NCBI RefSeq assembly: GCF_003149085.1 | Contig: NZ_QGDT01000003.1 | Span: 62,001-126,000 of the forward strand | Length of the DNA stretch: 64,000 nt | Direction: 5' to 3' | Origin: Dyadobacter jejuensis | Lineage (GTDB): Bacteria; Bacteroidota; Bacteroidia; Cytophagales; Spirosomataceae | In this document: one piece after another, positions 1-8,175 of the stretch | How positions within the stretch are numbered: the first letter of the stretch is position 1 | Layout: each line of letters starts with the position of its first letter | Notes under the pieces: generated by a model | The model's input: the letters and a program-made list of their open reading frames with translations, nothing else | What the model was told of the DNA's origin: nothing | The model's database searches: none | Made by a program: the position numbers and the translations under genes

Positions 1-1993
1 GGCTACGTCCCGCTCCGTTGATACCCGATCCGTGGGTTCGATAGTCGGTATTAAATAGGTTTTGAGCCATAGCCTGGAGACTCAACACTTTCCAGTCATA
101 TCCCATACGAAGGTTGACGGTCGTCCATCCTGGTGTGCCCCCAACGGGGATTCTGTTGTCACTTTTATCTCCTGCCGACAGCCTGGTTTGTTTATAGGCC
201 CAAAGCAATTCGGGTCTTAAAAACAGGTTCCCAGGACGGTACTCGATTCCCAGGCGGCCGTTGAGCGGGGGAATGCGCCGAAGTGGTTCCTGGTTGCTGA
301 TACTCTTGCCATAAGTGTAAGTTCCTGCTCCAAAAATCTTCCAATGCGCTTGAAAGAGATAATCTATTTCAATTTCGGCCCCTCTGATCTGTGCTTTTTC
401 GGTGTTTTCCTTGCGGTATACATCTACACCGTCTATTTGTTCTCCGGCTACGCGTTCCCGGGTGATAAGATTGTTAAGGTAGTTCTGGAACAGCGCCATA
501 TTCAAATGCAGGCCTCCTGTCTGTAGCTTATAGCCTAGCTCATAATTGTATGATTTTTCGGGTTTTAATCCGTAAGCGGGGAGCTCGTAGCGGAAGTCCA
601 CGATCCCAAGGGTGCCCATATCGTCGATATTTGGTGCCCTAAAGCCTGAGTGAAACGAAGTATATATATTGGAACGAGGGCTGGCCTGATAGGCAATAGC
701 GGCATTCGCGACTACAGCAGTTGGGCTGATGCTCACCTTTCCAATGGCCTCGTCGGTAAGTTTGATCCTAAAGCCGTTGATTCTTCCACCAATGTCAAAT
801 TTCCATTTATTGCTTATAAACTGATGCAAGGAATAGACTCCATAGTTGAGATTGGTACTTCCGTTGGGATATAAGCCACGTTTGTCCGTTCTACTACCCT
901 TTTCTAGATCTACCGTGTTTCCCTTGCTATTTACCCAATCCTGATATACTTCGATTCCAGAACTAGCAGTCCAATTTTTAGTAAATTCCGAATGGATATT
1001 CAGGGTGAGTCCGAGGGTATTAATTTTATCCTCGTCTTGGCTGAGTAGACTGCTTCCGTTTCTCTGGCTGCTTCGTCCTTCTTTAGTCGACTGGAACGAA
1101 CTTGTAAAGGCGATATTCCGAATCCATTTGGAAGCATGCGTTCCTTGCAGTTTCAGATAGCTCAGGCTCCTGTTCTGAGGATGAAATTCGTTGATTTTGT
1201 AGTTGTCGAGCTGGTACTTATAAAATACGGGAACATGTTTTTGCTGGACCGTCTGATGGGCCAGGGTAAGGTTCCACCGTGGGGTCAAATAGATTTTTCC
1301 TTTAATATCGAAAGCCAAGTCTTTGTAGCCACTAGGGGACTGTCGACCGGTGCTATCACCTCCTACTAGGTCTCCGAAGTTTTTTAAGCTAAGACCCGCC
1401 ATCAGGGCTACACGTTGGTGGCTCATCCCTGCCTGGGCTCGGAGGCTCTTTTCCATTCCGGAAGTGGCCACACGCGCCCGCAAGAGTCCAGTATATTGGC
1501 GGGAGTCGCTAAATGATAACTGGTGGGTGAACAACTGGATGGTGCCTCCTAGCGCATCGGTACCATAAGCGACCGATCCGCCACCGCGCAACACCTCTAC
1601 TCTTTGAAGGCTCCATGGGTCTACCGTGTTCAGGTATTGGTTGGGTCCGTATCTAAAGGTACTGTTATTAAGGCGAATGCCGTCTATCAGCGTGAGGGTC
1701 TGATTGCCGGTAAGTCCTCTTACAAAAGGTGACCCGCCTCCTTGTGTCGTTTTTTGAACAAATACCCCCGTGCTTCCCATGAGCGCATCGGGTGTAGTGC
1801 TTCCTTGTTGGCTTTTTAGAGTCGTGCTGTTGATACTGGATATGGAAGCGGAAGTGGAGAGGGCGGTTTCTTGGGTACGATGTGCCGTAACGTTGATCTG
1901 ATTCAATAATTCGGTCCTTAGGGTATCGGTAGGCTGGGCCAATACTGGCAGACTGGATATAATCAGGATAGAAAGGAATAGGATTAGTTTCAT
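1..1993 (-). CDS. TonB-dependent outer-membrane receptor, heme/hemoglobin type (C-terminus cut by window edge)
   Basis: An open frame runs uninterrupted from an ATG at 1993 to the left edge, 664 codons. It starts with a signal peptide ending in LPVLAQ, followed at once by a plug domain (roughly residues 30-150) with PFVRGLTGN, LIDGIRLNN and VEVLRGGGSVAYG, then a beta-barrel. There is no carboxypeptidase-D-like or STN extension, so it is not a SusC protein. The last visible residues include YRTHGSGINGAGR, close to the HGSGxNxxGR segment near the C-terminus of TonB heme/hemoglobin receptors, so probably only about 10-20 residues lie outside the window. The family imports heme, siderophores or cobalamin through TonB; heme is inferred only from that C-terminal motif. 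It is transcribed alone, with a promoter element 29 nt upstream. Confidence 0.9.
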   Translation of the reverse strand, partial: MKLILFLSILIISSLPVLAQPTDTLRTELLNQINVTAHRTQETALSTSASISSINSTTLKSQQGSTTPDALMGSTGVFVQKTTQGGGSPFVRGLTGNQTLTLIDGIRLNNSTFRYGPNQYLNTVDPWSLQRVEVLRGGGSVAYGTDALGGTIQLFTHQLSFSDSRQYTGLLRARVATSGMEKSLRAQAGMSHQRVALMAGLSLKNFGDLVGGDSTGRQSPSGYKDLAFDIKGKIYLTPRWNLTLAHQTVQQKHVPVFYKYQLDNYKINEFHPQNRSLSYLKLQGTHASKWIRNIAFTSSFQSTKEGRSSQRNGSSLLSQDEDKINTLGLTLNIHSEFTKNWTASSGIEVYQDWVNSKGNTVDLEKGSRTDKRGLYPNGSTNLNYGVYSLHQFISNKWKFDIGGRINGFRIKLTDEAIGKVSISPTAVVANAAIAYQASPRSNIYTSFHSGFRAPNIDDMGTLGIVDFRYELPAYGLKPEKSYNYELGYKLQTGGLHLNMALFQNYLNNLITRERVAGEQIDGVDVYRKENTEKAQIRGAEIEIDYLFQAHWKIFGAGTYTYGKSISNQEPLRRIPPLNGRLGIEYRPGNLFLRPELLWAYKQTRLSAGDKSDNRIPVGGTPGWTTVNLRMGYDWKVLSLQAMAQNLFNTDYRTHGSGINGAGRS

Positions 1994-2021
1994 TTGAATG
2001 GGGCTATGCAAAATAAAACGA

Positions 2022-2029
2022 CAAAAGTA
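2022..2029 (-). promoter_or_regulatory. Bacteroidota -7 promoter element (TACTTTTG) for the TonB receptor
   Basis: The minus strand reads TACTTTTG, an exact match to the Bacteroidota TAnnTTTG -7 consensus, 29 nt upstream of the receptor ATG. A start point about 6 nt downstream would give a leader of roughly 22 nt. No convincing -33 TTG box is seen. The remainder of the gap 2030-2315 is AT-rich and shows nothing else recognisable. Confidence 0.55.
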
Positions 2030-2317
2030 TAGGAATGTATCAGCCTATACCCCGTATCAGAATTACCAAAACATTATCTTTTGGTAAACCAATTAATGGT
2101 TAAAACTAGGCCATTAAGGCCATAAACTTGGTGTAAATGTTGGAAATGGTACTCCAGAGGACTTTGGTTGTAATATGTTATTAATCTTCTGGAAAATTGG
2201 ATATTACGGATATTGTGACTCGCCTCATAGAAAAATATAAGGTTATTTTCATGTTAATTAATCATGAAGTGACGGGATACCAGTGCCGTTTAAGATGGTA
2301 GTTAGAGGGGGAATATT

Positions 2318-2357
2318 AAAAGGACATTCTACCGTAATACAGTAAAATGTCCCTTTT
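2318..2357 (-). terminator. Intrinsic-type terminator of the sulfur operon
   Basis: Left arm AAAAGGACATT (2318-2328) pairs with AATGTCCCTTTT (2346-2357), an 11-bp stem with one bulged base. On the minus strand the stem is followed by TTTTAATATT. It sits 17 bp after the stop codon of the DUF2490 gene, the last gene of the leftward operon. Confidence 0.7.
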
Positions 2358-2374
2358 ATTAAAACCTGATCCAA

Positions 2375-3094
2375 TTAATTTTTACCAAGCTGATAACTTA
2401 CATTCAGAAACAAGTTCTTTTCAGTACCAAGGGTGTTGGAGCTAGTGGACAGCTTGTCGGTATGGATATAGCCCAATTCAAGTGCCCAGGGCTGGTTCGG
2501 TTTCAAACTTATGGAAGCGCCGAGTCGGTTTTGGTCCAGCAACTGCGTAGGTTCGACTCCGGCCACATGCAGCATCAATTCTTCATACACGTTCAACTGG
2601 CAGATTTGCCACGAATAGGTGAGGCCAATACGTTGTCGCATGCGTAGTTTGGCTTTTTTATGCTTAAAACTGCGGTATTCCATTCCACCCTTACCATATA
2701 CATAGAGCATATCGAAAAGGCTTCGCTGAACCTGGGCCATACCTGCAAAGCGAATTTCTCGTCCCATATCCTTGAGGGTATCAATAGGCTGCTCATATAC
2801 TGGGTTCTGATGCATGATGGCAAAAGGGGAAAGACTTACTTGTACGTCTTTCTTAGGCTTATAATGGACCCAACTCCGGTAGGATACTAATAAGGCCTTC
2901 GATAGATAGTTCTTGTCATCAAAATTGTTTTGCCGCCGATGTTGAAACTCATTATCCAAAGAAAAATTTTGTCCAATACGATGGTTGACCGTCAGGCGAA
3001 ACCAGCTGTTTCTTCGGGTCGACTGTGCCAGCAAGGAGGTAGAGAATAGCAGAAGGTTTGTTAATACGATTGCAAAACGGTAATTCATATTCAT
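2375..3094 (-). CDS. DUF2490 family outer-membrane beta-barrel protein
   Basis: 239 residues. A signal peptide (cleavage after SLLAQ) is followed by alternating amphipathic strands such as WVHYKPKKDVQVSLSPFA, ending in an aromatic-rich strand NLFLNVSYQLGKN, as expected for a small barrel. Sequence and length fit DUF2490, whose function is unknown. It starts 7 nt after the stop of the upstream transporter gene, so it is probably the last gene of the sulfur operon; that placement suggests an outer-membrane channel or sensor for the same substrate, which is inference. The start MNMN could be either methionine. Confidence 0.8.
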   Translation of the reverse strand: MNMNYRFAIVLTNLLLFSTSLLAQSTRRNSWFRLTVNHRIGQNFSLDNEFQHRRQNNFDDKNYLSKALLVSYRSWVHYKPKKDVQVSLSPFAIMHQNPVYEQPIDTLKDMGREIRFAGMAQVQRSLFDMLYVYGKGGMEYRSFKHKKAKLRMRQRIGLTYSWQICQLNVYEELMLHVAGVEPTQLLDQNRLGASISLKPNQPWALELGYIHTDKLSTSSNTLGTEKNLFLNVSYQLGKN

Positions 3095-3101
3095 TTATAA
3101 C

Positions 3102-3602
3102 TTAATGGGGTAGGCGGTCACGGAATCGACCATATACCCAGGTTCCCGCTATGGCGCTCAATAAGGTCACGCCGATTACGGTTGCACCAATTCCTATCTG
3201 GGCGAAAAGTGGGCCAGGACAGGCACCCGTTACACCCCAGCCGAGGCCAAAGATCAGTCCACCATATATTTGACCCTTGTTGAATTTCTTGTCGGCAATG
3301 GATATCTTCTCCCCGTAGATGGTTTTGATATTCAACTTTTTGATTAAAAATATAGAAATCATGCCCACGGCAATGGCGCTGCCTATGATCCCGTACATAT
3401 GAAAGGATTGCAAATGGAACATCTCCTGTATTCGGAACCAACTAATTACTTCAGATTTTACGAAAATGATGCCGAAAATAAGGCCGACAGCCATGTATTT
3501 TAGATTATAATAGAGCGGATGTGTCTTTTCACTTTGATTGACACAGATGGCGTCCATGGCACGGACGTCTTGCTCGGGCGTAGTGGTGAAATTGGTATTC
3601 AT
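3102..3602 (-). CDS. YeeE/YedE-type sulfur transporter half, small subunit (DUF6691-like)
   Basis: 166 residues with about four membrane segments. The first follows a roughly 35-residue cytoplasmic N-terminus. The motif GLIFGLGWGVTGACPGPLFA (about residues 116-135) contains the conserved cysteine of the YeeE/YedE family, through which thiosulfate or other reduced sulfur species are relayed. It pairs with the larger YeeE half encoded just upstream. Two half-length proteins in place of one fused transporter is the common arrangement in Bacteroidota sulfide/thiosulfate clusters. Confidence 0.85.
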   Translation of the reverse strand: MNTNFTTTPEQDVRAMDAICVNQSEKTHPLYYNLKYMAVGLIFGIIFVKSEVISWFRIQEMFHLQSFHMYGIIGSAIAVGMISIFLIKKLNIKTIYGEKISIADKKFNKGQIYGGLIFGLGWGVTGACPGPLFAQIGIGATVIGVTLLSAIAGTWVYGRFRDRLPH

Positions 3603-3654
3603 TCAAAAATAATTTTCTATTGATAAGTCGTTTTATTAAACCTAGCCACCCCCA

Positions 3655-4218
3655 TTATAAGGATAGGATGATGGGCAATAGCCAGTTGGACATCACGAAG
3701 CCTCCCAGCATAAAGCAAATAGTTGCGATAAGGGATGGCAATTGAAGATTAGAGATTCCCATAATAGCATGACCACTCGTACAGCCACCAGCATAACGGG
3801 TTCCAAAACCCACCATAAATCCACCTACTACGATCAGTAGGAACCCTTTAAGGGTAAAAAGCTGCCCCCAATTCATGATTTGAGTCGGGATAAGAGAATC
3901 GTAATTGGTAATCCCATAGGTGGCGAGCTCCTTAGCCAGCTCCGGATGAACAGCCACAGGTTCGGGGTTGGCCAAAAGAGTGGCCGCAATAATGCCTCCT
4001 AAAAAGATGCCAAAGACAAAAAATAGATTCCAAACCTCTTTTTTCCAGTTATAATTAAAAAATGGAATATTGGCGGGGACGCACATGGCGCATACATGCC
4101 TTAAAGAAGAAGATATGCCGAAAGACTTATTTCCTAATAAAAGTAAAGCGGGGACGGTAAGTCCTATAATTGGTCCGGCCACGTACCACGGCCAGGGTTG
4201 TTTTAAGAATTCAAGCAT
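3655..4218 (-). CDS. YeeE/YedE-type sulfur transporter half, large subunit
   Basis: 187 residues, five or so hydrophobic segments. [18 protein letters not shown] (about residues 137-154) is the hallmark cysteine loop of YeeE/YedE sulfur transporters; an additional conserved-looking region [14 protein letters not shown] lies near residues 40-53. With the adjacent DUF6691-like half it should form one inner-membrane transporter for thiosulfate or a sulfane-sulfur species. Its start lies 5 nt from the rhodanese stop upstream, implying co-translation. Confidence 0.87.
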   Translation of the reverse strand: MLEFLKQPWPWYVAGPIIGLTVPALLLLGNKSFGISSSLRHVCAMCVPANIPFFNYNWKKEVWNLFFVFGIFLGGIIAATLLANPEPVAVHPELAKELATYGITNYDSLIPTQIMNWGQLFTLKGFLLIVVGGFMVGFGTRYAGGCTSGHAIMGISNLQLPSLIATICFMLGGFVMSNWLLPIILSL

Positions 4219-4223
4219 GATTA

Positions 4224-4544
4224 TTAGTTAATTTTCCGTTGTAAAGTCTTCCAAGAGCCTCCGTTATAGACGTCTATGCCGGCTTTCGCTAATACTTTTG
4301 TAGCCATTCCGCTCCTTGTTCCGCTGGCGCAACAGGTGATAACGACCTTATTTTTGGCTTTTAGTCCGGCGATATACGTGGAAAGTCTGTTCAAAGGCAT
4401 GTTTTCACTGCCTGGAATATGTCCTGTAGCAAACTCTTGAGGCGACCGGACATCGATGATTAGGGCTTGCTGGGCTACTAACGCGGCATAGTCGGTCGTG
4501 TCCTTACTGAAAAGGGAACTGAAAAATCCCATTATTTTATTCAT
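4224..4544 (-). CDS. Single-domain rhodanese-like sulfurtransferase
   Basis: 106 residues forming one rhodanese domain: substrate-side motif [20 protein letters not shown] at about residues 30-49 and the active-site loop TCCASGTRS at about 69-77, with the catalytic cysteine intact. No signal peptide, so cytoplasmic. Rhodaneses move sulfane sulfur between thiosulfate, persulfides and acceptors. Position between the persulfide dioxygenase-like gene and the YeeE pair suggests it takes sulfur from or gives sulfur to the transporter. ATG 4544 is used here; MGFFSS at 4532 is an alternative start. Confidence 0.9.
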   Translation of the reverse strand: MNKIMGFFSSLFSKDTTDYAALVAQQALIIDVRSPQEFATGHIPGSENMPLNRLSTYIAGLKAKNKVVITCCASGTRSGMATKVLAKAGIDVYNGGSWKTLQRKIN

Positions 4545-4572
4545 TTAAGGTGAGAAGTATGGTTTTATTACT

Positions 4573-4606
4573 GGAACGGTGGCTCGTTATGATCCACCAC
4601 CGTCCC
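4573..4606 (-). other. Intercistronic hairpin in the sulfur operon
   Basis: In the 77-nt gap between the MBL/rhodanese gene and the rhodanese gene, GGAACGGTGG (4573-4582) faces CCACCGTCCC (4597-4606). The single mismatch on the plus strand becomes a G-U pair in RNA copied from the minus strand, so the full 10-bp stem forms only in the operon transcript. There is no T-run, so it is more likely an mRNA processing or stabilising element than a terminator. Confidence 0.5.
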
Positions 4607-4621
4607 TCTCCAAGGAGTTTT

Positions 4622-6043
4622 TTACAACATCGTGCTAGGACAAACGTAAGCACTTACGGGCAATTCTTCCGCGTTTTTGATGGCCGCAAAGCCCCCTTGT
4701 ATGTCTACGAGGTGATCGAACCCCCTGGCCTTGAGTATAGAGTTGAAGATCATGGACCGGTATCCCCCGGCACAATGCACATAATAGGTGTTGTTTTTAT
4801 CTAATTCTGCAAGGTGGTCGTTTAGATAATCCAATGGAATATTATTGGAGTCTAACACATGTTCAGAAAAATGTTCGCTGGCTTTACGTACATCGAGTAG
4901 TTGGGCGTCTGGTTCATCTTTTAATCGAGCGGCCAATTCCGTCGCTTCAATGGACTCGATGGTGTCTTGTTCTTTACCATCTGCCACCCAGGCGTCAAAT
5001 CCACCTTTTAGGTATCCAATGGTATGGTCATAGCCTACCCGAGCCAAACGGGTCACTACTTCTTCTTCCCGGTCAGGGTCGGTAATCAGCAGTATTTTTT
5101 GTTTGATGTCGGGGATCAAAGCACCCACCCAAGGAGCGAAGCTACCATCGATACCTATATTGATGGAGTTGGGGATAAAGCCAGCGGCAAAGGTTTGGGC
5201 GTCTCGGGTGTCGAGCAATAGGGCATCGGTTTCGTTGGCCATTTTTTCGAAGGCCTCAGGGGTCAAGGCTCTACTTCCTCGATCCAAGACGGTGTCGATG
5301 CTTTCGTAGCCCTGTATATTCATCATCACGTTTTCGGGGAAGTAAGCCGGTGGTGGAGCCAGGCCGTCTGTTACCTCCTTAATAAACTCTTCCTTAGTCA
5401 TGTCGGCTCTTAGGGCATAATTGGTTTCCTTTTGGTGGCCGAGGGTGTCGGAAGTTTCTTTGCTCATATTCTTTCCACAAGCACTGCCCGCTCCATGAGC
5501 CGGATATACGATTACATCGTTGGGAAGTGGCATAATTTTGTTTCTTAATGACTCGTAAAGATGGCTGGCGAGTATTTCTTGTGTTAGGTCCTTCACCAGC
5601 TTTTGGGCCAGATCAGGCCGTCCTACGTCGCCTATAAATAGGGTGTCACCCGTAAAAATAGCCAGTTCTTTTTGGGAGGCGTCTCTAAGCAAATAACAAG
5701 TACTTTCCATGGTATGCCCAGGGGTGTGCACCACTTCAAAGGTTAGCTCACCTACCTGTAGCTTTTGACCATCGGTTGCAACCAAGGCCTCAAATCCAGG
5801 CTGGGCGGTAGGCCCAAAAACGATCTGGGCGCCGGTTTTATCGGCTAGGTCTATATGACCCGAAACGAAATCGGCGTGAAAATGAGTTTCTAACACATAT
5901 TTTATTTTAGCACCATCTTTTTCTGCCCGCTGAATATAGGGCTCCACTTCTCTAAGGGGATCAATTACTACGGCTTCTCCATTGCTTTCGATATAGTAGG
6001 CACCTTGTGCCAGACAACCGGTATATATTTGTTCTATTTGCAT
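4622..6043 (-). CDS. MBL-fold/rhodanese fusion, persulfide dioxygenase-like
   Basis: 473 residues. The N-terminal metallo-beta-lactamase domain carries the metal site THFHADFVSGH (residues 53-63), HTPGHTMES near 109 and GDTLFIGDVGRPDL near 132, as in ETHE1/Blh-type persulfide dioxygenases, which oxidise glutathione- or other thiol-persulfides to sulfite. Two rhodanese domains follow (about 270-360 and 375-470). The first has LLITDPDREE where the active-site cysteine should be and is probably non-catalytic; the second keeps the cysteine in HCAGGYRS. It has its own upstream promoter and operator (see 6084-6128) inside the operon. Product sulfite could leave through the TauE-like exporter encoded upstream. 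Confidence 0.92.
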   Translation of the reverse strand: MQIEQIYTGCLAQGAYYIESNGEAVVIDPLREVEPYIQRAEKDGAKIKYVLETHFHADFVSGHIDLADKTGAQIVFGPTAQPGFEALVATDGQKLQVGELTFEVVHTPGHTMESTCYLLRDASQKELAIFTGDTLFIGDVGRPDLAQKLVKDLTQEILASHLYESLRNKIMPLPNDVIVYPAHGAGSACGKNMSKETSDTLGHQKETNYALRADMTKEEFIKEVTDGLAPPPAYFPENVMMNIQGYESIDTVLDRGSRALTPEAFEKMANETDALLLDTRDAQTFAAGFIPNSINIGIDGSFAPWVGALIPDIKQKILLITDPDREEEVVTRLARVGYDHTIGYLKGGFDAWVADGKEQDTIESIEATELAARLKDEPDAQLLDVRKASEHFSEHVLDSNNIPLDYLNDHLAELDKNNTYYVHCAGGYRSMIFNSILKARGFDHLVDIQGGFAAIKNAEELPVSAYVCPSTML

Positions 6044-6083
6044 GACTTATCTTTTTTATTTCGAGTTGTACTTAATTTCAGTT

Positions 6084-6128
6084 CAAAGGTCCTAAAGAAT
6101 CAGGACAGGGTTGGTGATTTTAGTCACA
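6084..6128 (-). promoter_or_regulatory. Crp/Fnr-like operator plus -7 box in front of the MBL/rhodanese gene
   Basis: On the minus strand TGTGACTAAAATCACC (6128-6113) is an imperfect inverted repeat of Crp/Fnr type. After exactly 21 nt comes GACCTTTG (6091-6084), close to the Bacteroidota -7 element. The same arrangement is found before the exporter gene. The geometry would place the operator centre near -41, the class II activator position. Confidence 0.6.
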
Positions 6129-6172
6129 AGACCCTTTATTTTTTTACCATTTATGGGCGATGCCTGAGAGGT

Positions 6173-6970
6173 TTATTGCAAAAAGATCTCGTTGATTAAT
6201 ATATACACGGCCATGGCCAGTACAAACCATCCAAACCCACCTTTTAGCTTCTGAGCAGAGACTCTTTTTGAGAGCCCATTGCCAAGGAAAAATCCTATCA
6301 TAGCGAGTGAAGTAACAACGGCCAGCAAAGTCCAGTTCATATTCGAATTGGCTAAGTCGCCGGTGAAGCCAATAAGGGATTTGGCCCCAATGATAAGTAA
6401 GGAGGTGCCTACGGCCATTTTTATAGGCAACTTGCTGAGTAATACCAGGGCTGGAATAATAAGAAATCCTCCTCCAGCACCGACCAAGCCCGTGAGTACC
6501 CCCACTAAAGCCCCTTCTAAAAGGATGAGGGGGAAGTTGTAGGTCATTTTTTGTTCGCTGATTCCGGTTTCCTCTTTTTTCTCCCGGATCATCGATATAG
6601 ATGCCGCCAGCATGAGCAAGGCAAAAAGTACCATAATAAATACGGATTTGGTGATTTCGAGATTGCCCAGAGAAAAAAGATGATGTGGTATGGCGGGAAC
6701 GATAAATTTGCGGGTGGCATAGACCGAAGCAATAGCCGGTAATCCGAAAATAACGGCCGTTTTAAGATCTACTAACCCCTGCCGGTATTTTGGAAATGCA
6801 CCTACCAAACTGGTAAGACCCACGATAAATAAAGAATAGGCGGTGGCCTGAACCGGCCCAACCCCCAATAGGTAAACCAAGACAGGTACGGTAAGGATGG
6901 AACCACCACCACCGATAAGCCCTAGAGAAATACCTATAAATAAAGAAGCGATATAACCTAAAATTTCCAT
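6173..6970 (-). CDS. TauE/SafE family sulfite exporter-like permease
   Basis: 265 residues from the ATG at 6970 (MEILGYIASLFIG). A TTG eight codons upstream, at 6994, overlaps the predicted -7 box and is unlikely to be the start. The protein has the duplicated TauE/SafE layout: GLIGGGGSILTVPVLVYL near the N-terminus and GLVGAGGGFLIIPALVLL in the second half, with seven to eight membrane segments. The family exports sulfite, sulfoacetate or related organosulfur anions. As first gene of the sulfur operon, export of sulfite made by the persulfide dioxygenase is the likely role; the substrate is inferred. Confidence 0.88.
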   Translation of the reverse strand: MEILGYIASLFIGISLGLIGGGGSILTVPVLVYLLGVGPVQATAYSLFIVGLTSLVGAFPKYRQGLVDLKTAVIFGLPAIASVYATRKFIVPAIPHHLFSLGNLEITKSVFIMVLFALLMLAASISMIREKKEETGISEQKMTYNFPLILLEGALVGVLTGLVGAGGGFLIIPALVLLSKLPIKMAVGTSLLIIGAKSLIGFTGDLANSNMNWTLLAVVTSLAMIGFFLGNGLSKRVSAQKLKGGFGWFVLAMAVYILINEIFLQ

Positions 6971-6991
6971 TGTACTGTTATTGATATAGTA

Positions 6992-7036
6992 CAAAGATCC
7001 TCATAGGAAAAGAGGCAAATGGTAACATTTGTCACA
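6992..7036 (-). promoter_or_regulatory. Crp/Fnr-like operator plus -7 box in front of the TauE-like gene
   Basis: On the minus strand TGTGACAAATGTTACC (7036-7021) is followed after exactly 21 nt by GATCTTTG (6999-6992), 22 nt before the ATG. The spacing and the GAnCTTTG box match the promoter at 6084-6128. A related but weaker sequence, GTTAACTTTGGTCACA, lies at 7105-7120 without a matching downstream box. Confidence 0.62.
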
Positions 7037-7162
7037 TAGCCGTTTATTTTTTAAAAATTACAGTAGATAGTTAACCGAGCCAGTCTGTCTCGATGTCCTG
7101 TGCGGTTAACTTTGGTCACAGGCCTAGGGGCTAACTTTGTTGCCATCATGAGGGTGTGCGAG

Positions 7163-7954
7163 CTATACTTCTAGCATGGCAATACTGGTACCTCCAATAT
7201 GTTTGATATTCTTGAAATTGGGGTCACTTTCATACAATAGGTTAAGAGCCGATCTTACCCCTGCCCAATTGGTATAGTCGTGCCAAAGGATCAGCCCTCC
7301 AGGCCGCATTAAGGAAAGTACTTTTTGGCTGTCGTTGAGCACATAGTCGTAGGCGTGAGAGCCATCTATAAAGGCAAAGTCTATGGAATGCTCTAGGTCT
7401 GAAAAATCGAAAGTGGCCGAGTCCCCATACAGCTGAGTAATCTTGGATTGAGCTGGATGGCCCAGGAATCTTTCACCAGATACCTCTTTTTTTACATACC
7501 TGATTTCACCAAGTTCGATTTCCATTTCAGTGGAGTCTACCTGATTGGCGGGTAAGTCCAGGGTGATGATCTGCGTGTCATGGCTGGAGTTCAAGGCCAT
7601 ATTGAGGGTGGTTCGGCCCAGGAAAGTCCCTAATTCAAAAATTCGTTGCGGGTTTCGCTCTTTTACCAAATTACTGATCACCTTCAGCTCAAACTCGGTG
7701 GTATGGCCAAATCCGCATTCATACACCCCTTCATATTCGGCATTTCCCAAATGGAGGATTTCAAAAACGTCGGTTTTAGGAATAATATAGGGGTCTTGGG
7801 GAGTCTCTGGAAGTCCGTTTTTCGCCTGTTCCAGGTTGTAAATAGCCAGTAGTCTTTCCCGGCTGTGGGGGGAGAGCAACCCTACCGTCATGATGGTGGT
7901 CACTCTTTTTAATACACCCAAGTATAACTTTAAATCGTCGGTTAGAGAAGTCAT
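7163..7954 (-). CDS. Class I SAM-dependent methyltransferase (Methyltransferase_24 type)
   Basis: 263 residues. The SAM-binding region is visible: IFELGTFLGRTTLNMAL (motif I, about residues 110-126), ITLDLP (motif II) and DFAFIDGSHAYDYV (about 183-196), the last being typical of the Methyltransferase_24/O-methyltransferase-like group often found with glycan or small-molecule tailoring. LWHDYTNW follows near residue 223. No signal peptide or membrane segment. It is a single gene between the sulfur operon and carB, with no context that points to a substrate. Confidence 0.8.
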   Translation of the reverse strand: MTSLTDDLKLYLGVLKRVTTIMTVGLLSPHSRERLLAIYNLEQAKNGLPETPQDPYIIPKTDVFEILHLGNAEYEGVYECGFGHTTEFELKVISNLVKERNPQRIFELGTFLGRTTLNMALNSSHDTQIITLDLPANQVDSTEMEIELGEIRYVKKEVSGERFLGHPAQSKITQLYGDSATFDFSDLEHSIDFAFIDGSHAYDYVLNDSQKVLSLMRPGGLILWHDYTNWAGVRSALNLLYESDPNFKNIKHIGGTSIAMLEV

Positions 7955-8123
7955 AGGCTTATTAATGTCGTGTAATTATAACAATAATAAGCAAATTATG
8001 GATATTTACTAGTCTGTAGAAATGGTAAATTATTTTGGTGCGAGTCGACCTCCCCTCCAAAAGTAACTGCCCAGTACCATTATGCCCCACACTGGAAAGC
8101 TGATGGGTAGCTTATAAACGCTG

Positions 8124-8150
8124 AAAACCCGGGCTTATGACCCGGGTTTT
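8124..8150 (-). terminator. Strong hairpin terminator after carB
   Basis: AAAACCCGGG (8124-8133) and CCCGGGTTTT (8141-8150) form a perfect 10-bp stem with a 7-nt loop, 25 bp after the carB stop codon. The arms end in A4/T4, so it can act on either strand. Confidence 0.85.
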
Positions 8151-8175
8151 CGACGTAAATTGCTTTCAATAGGGC

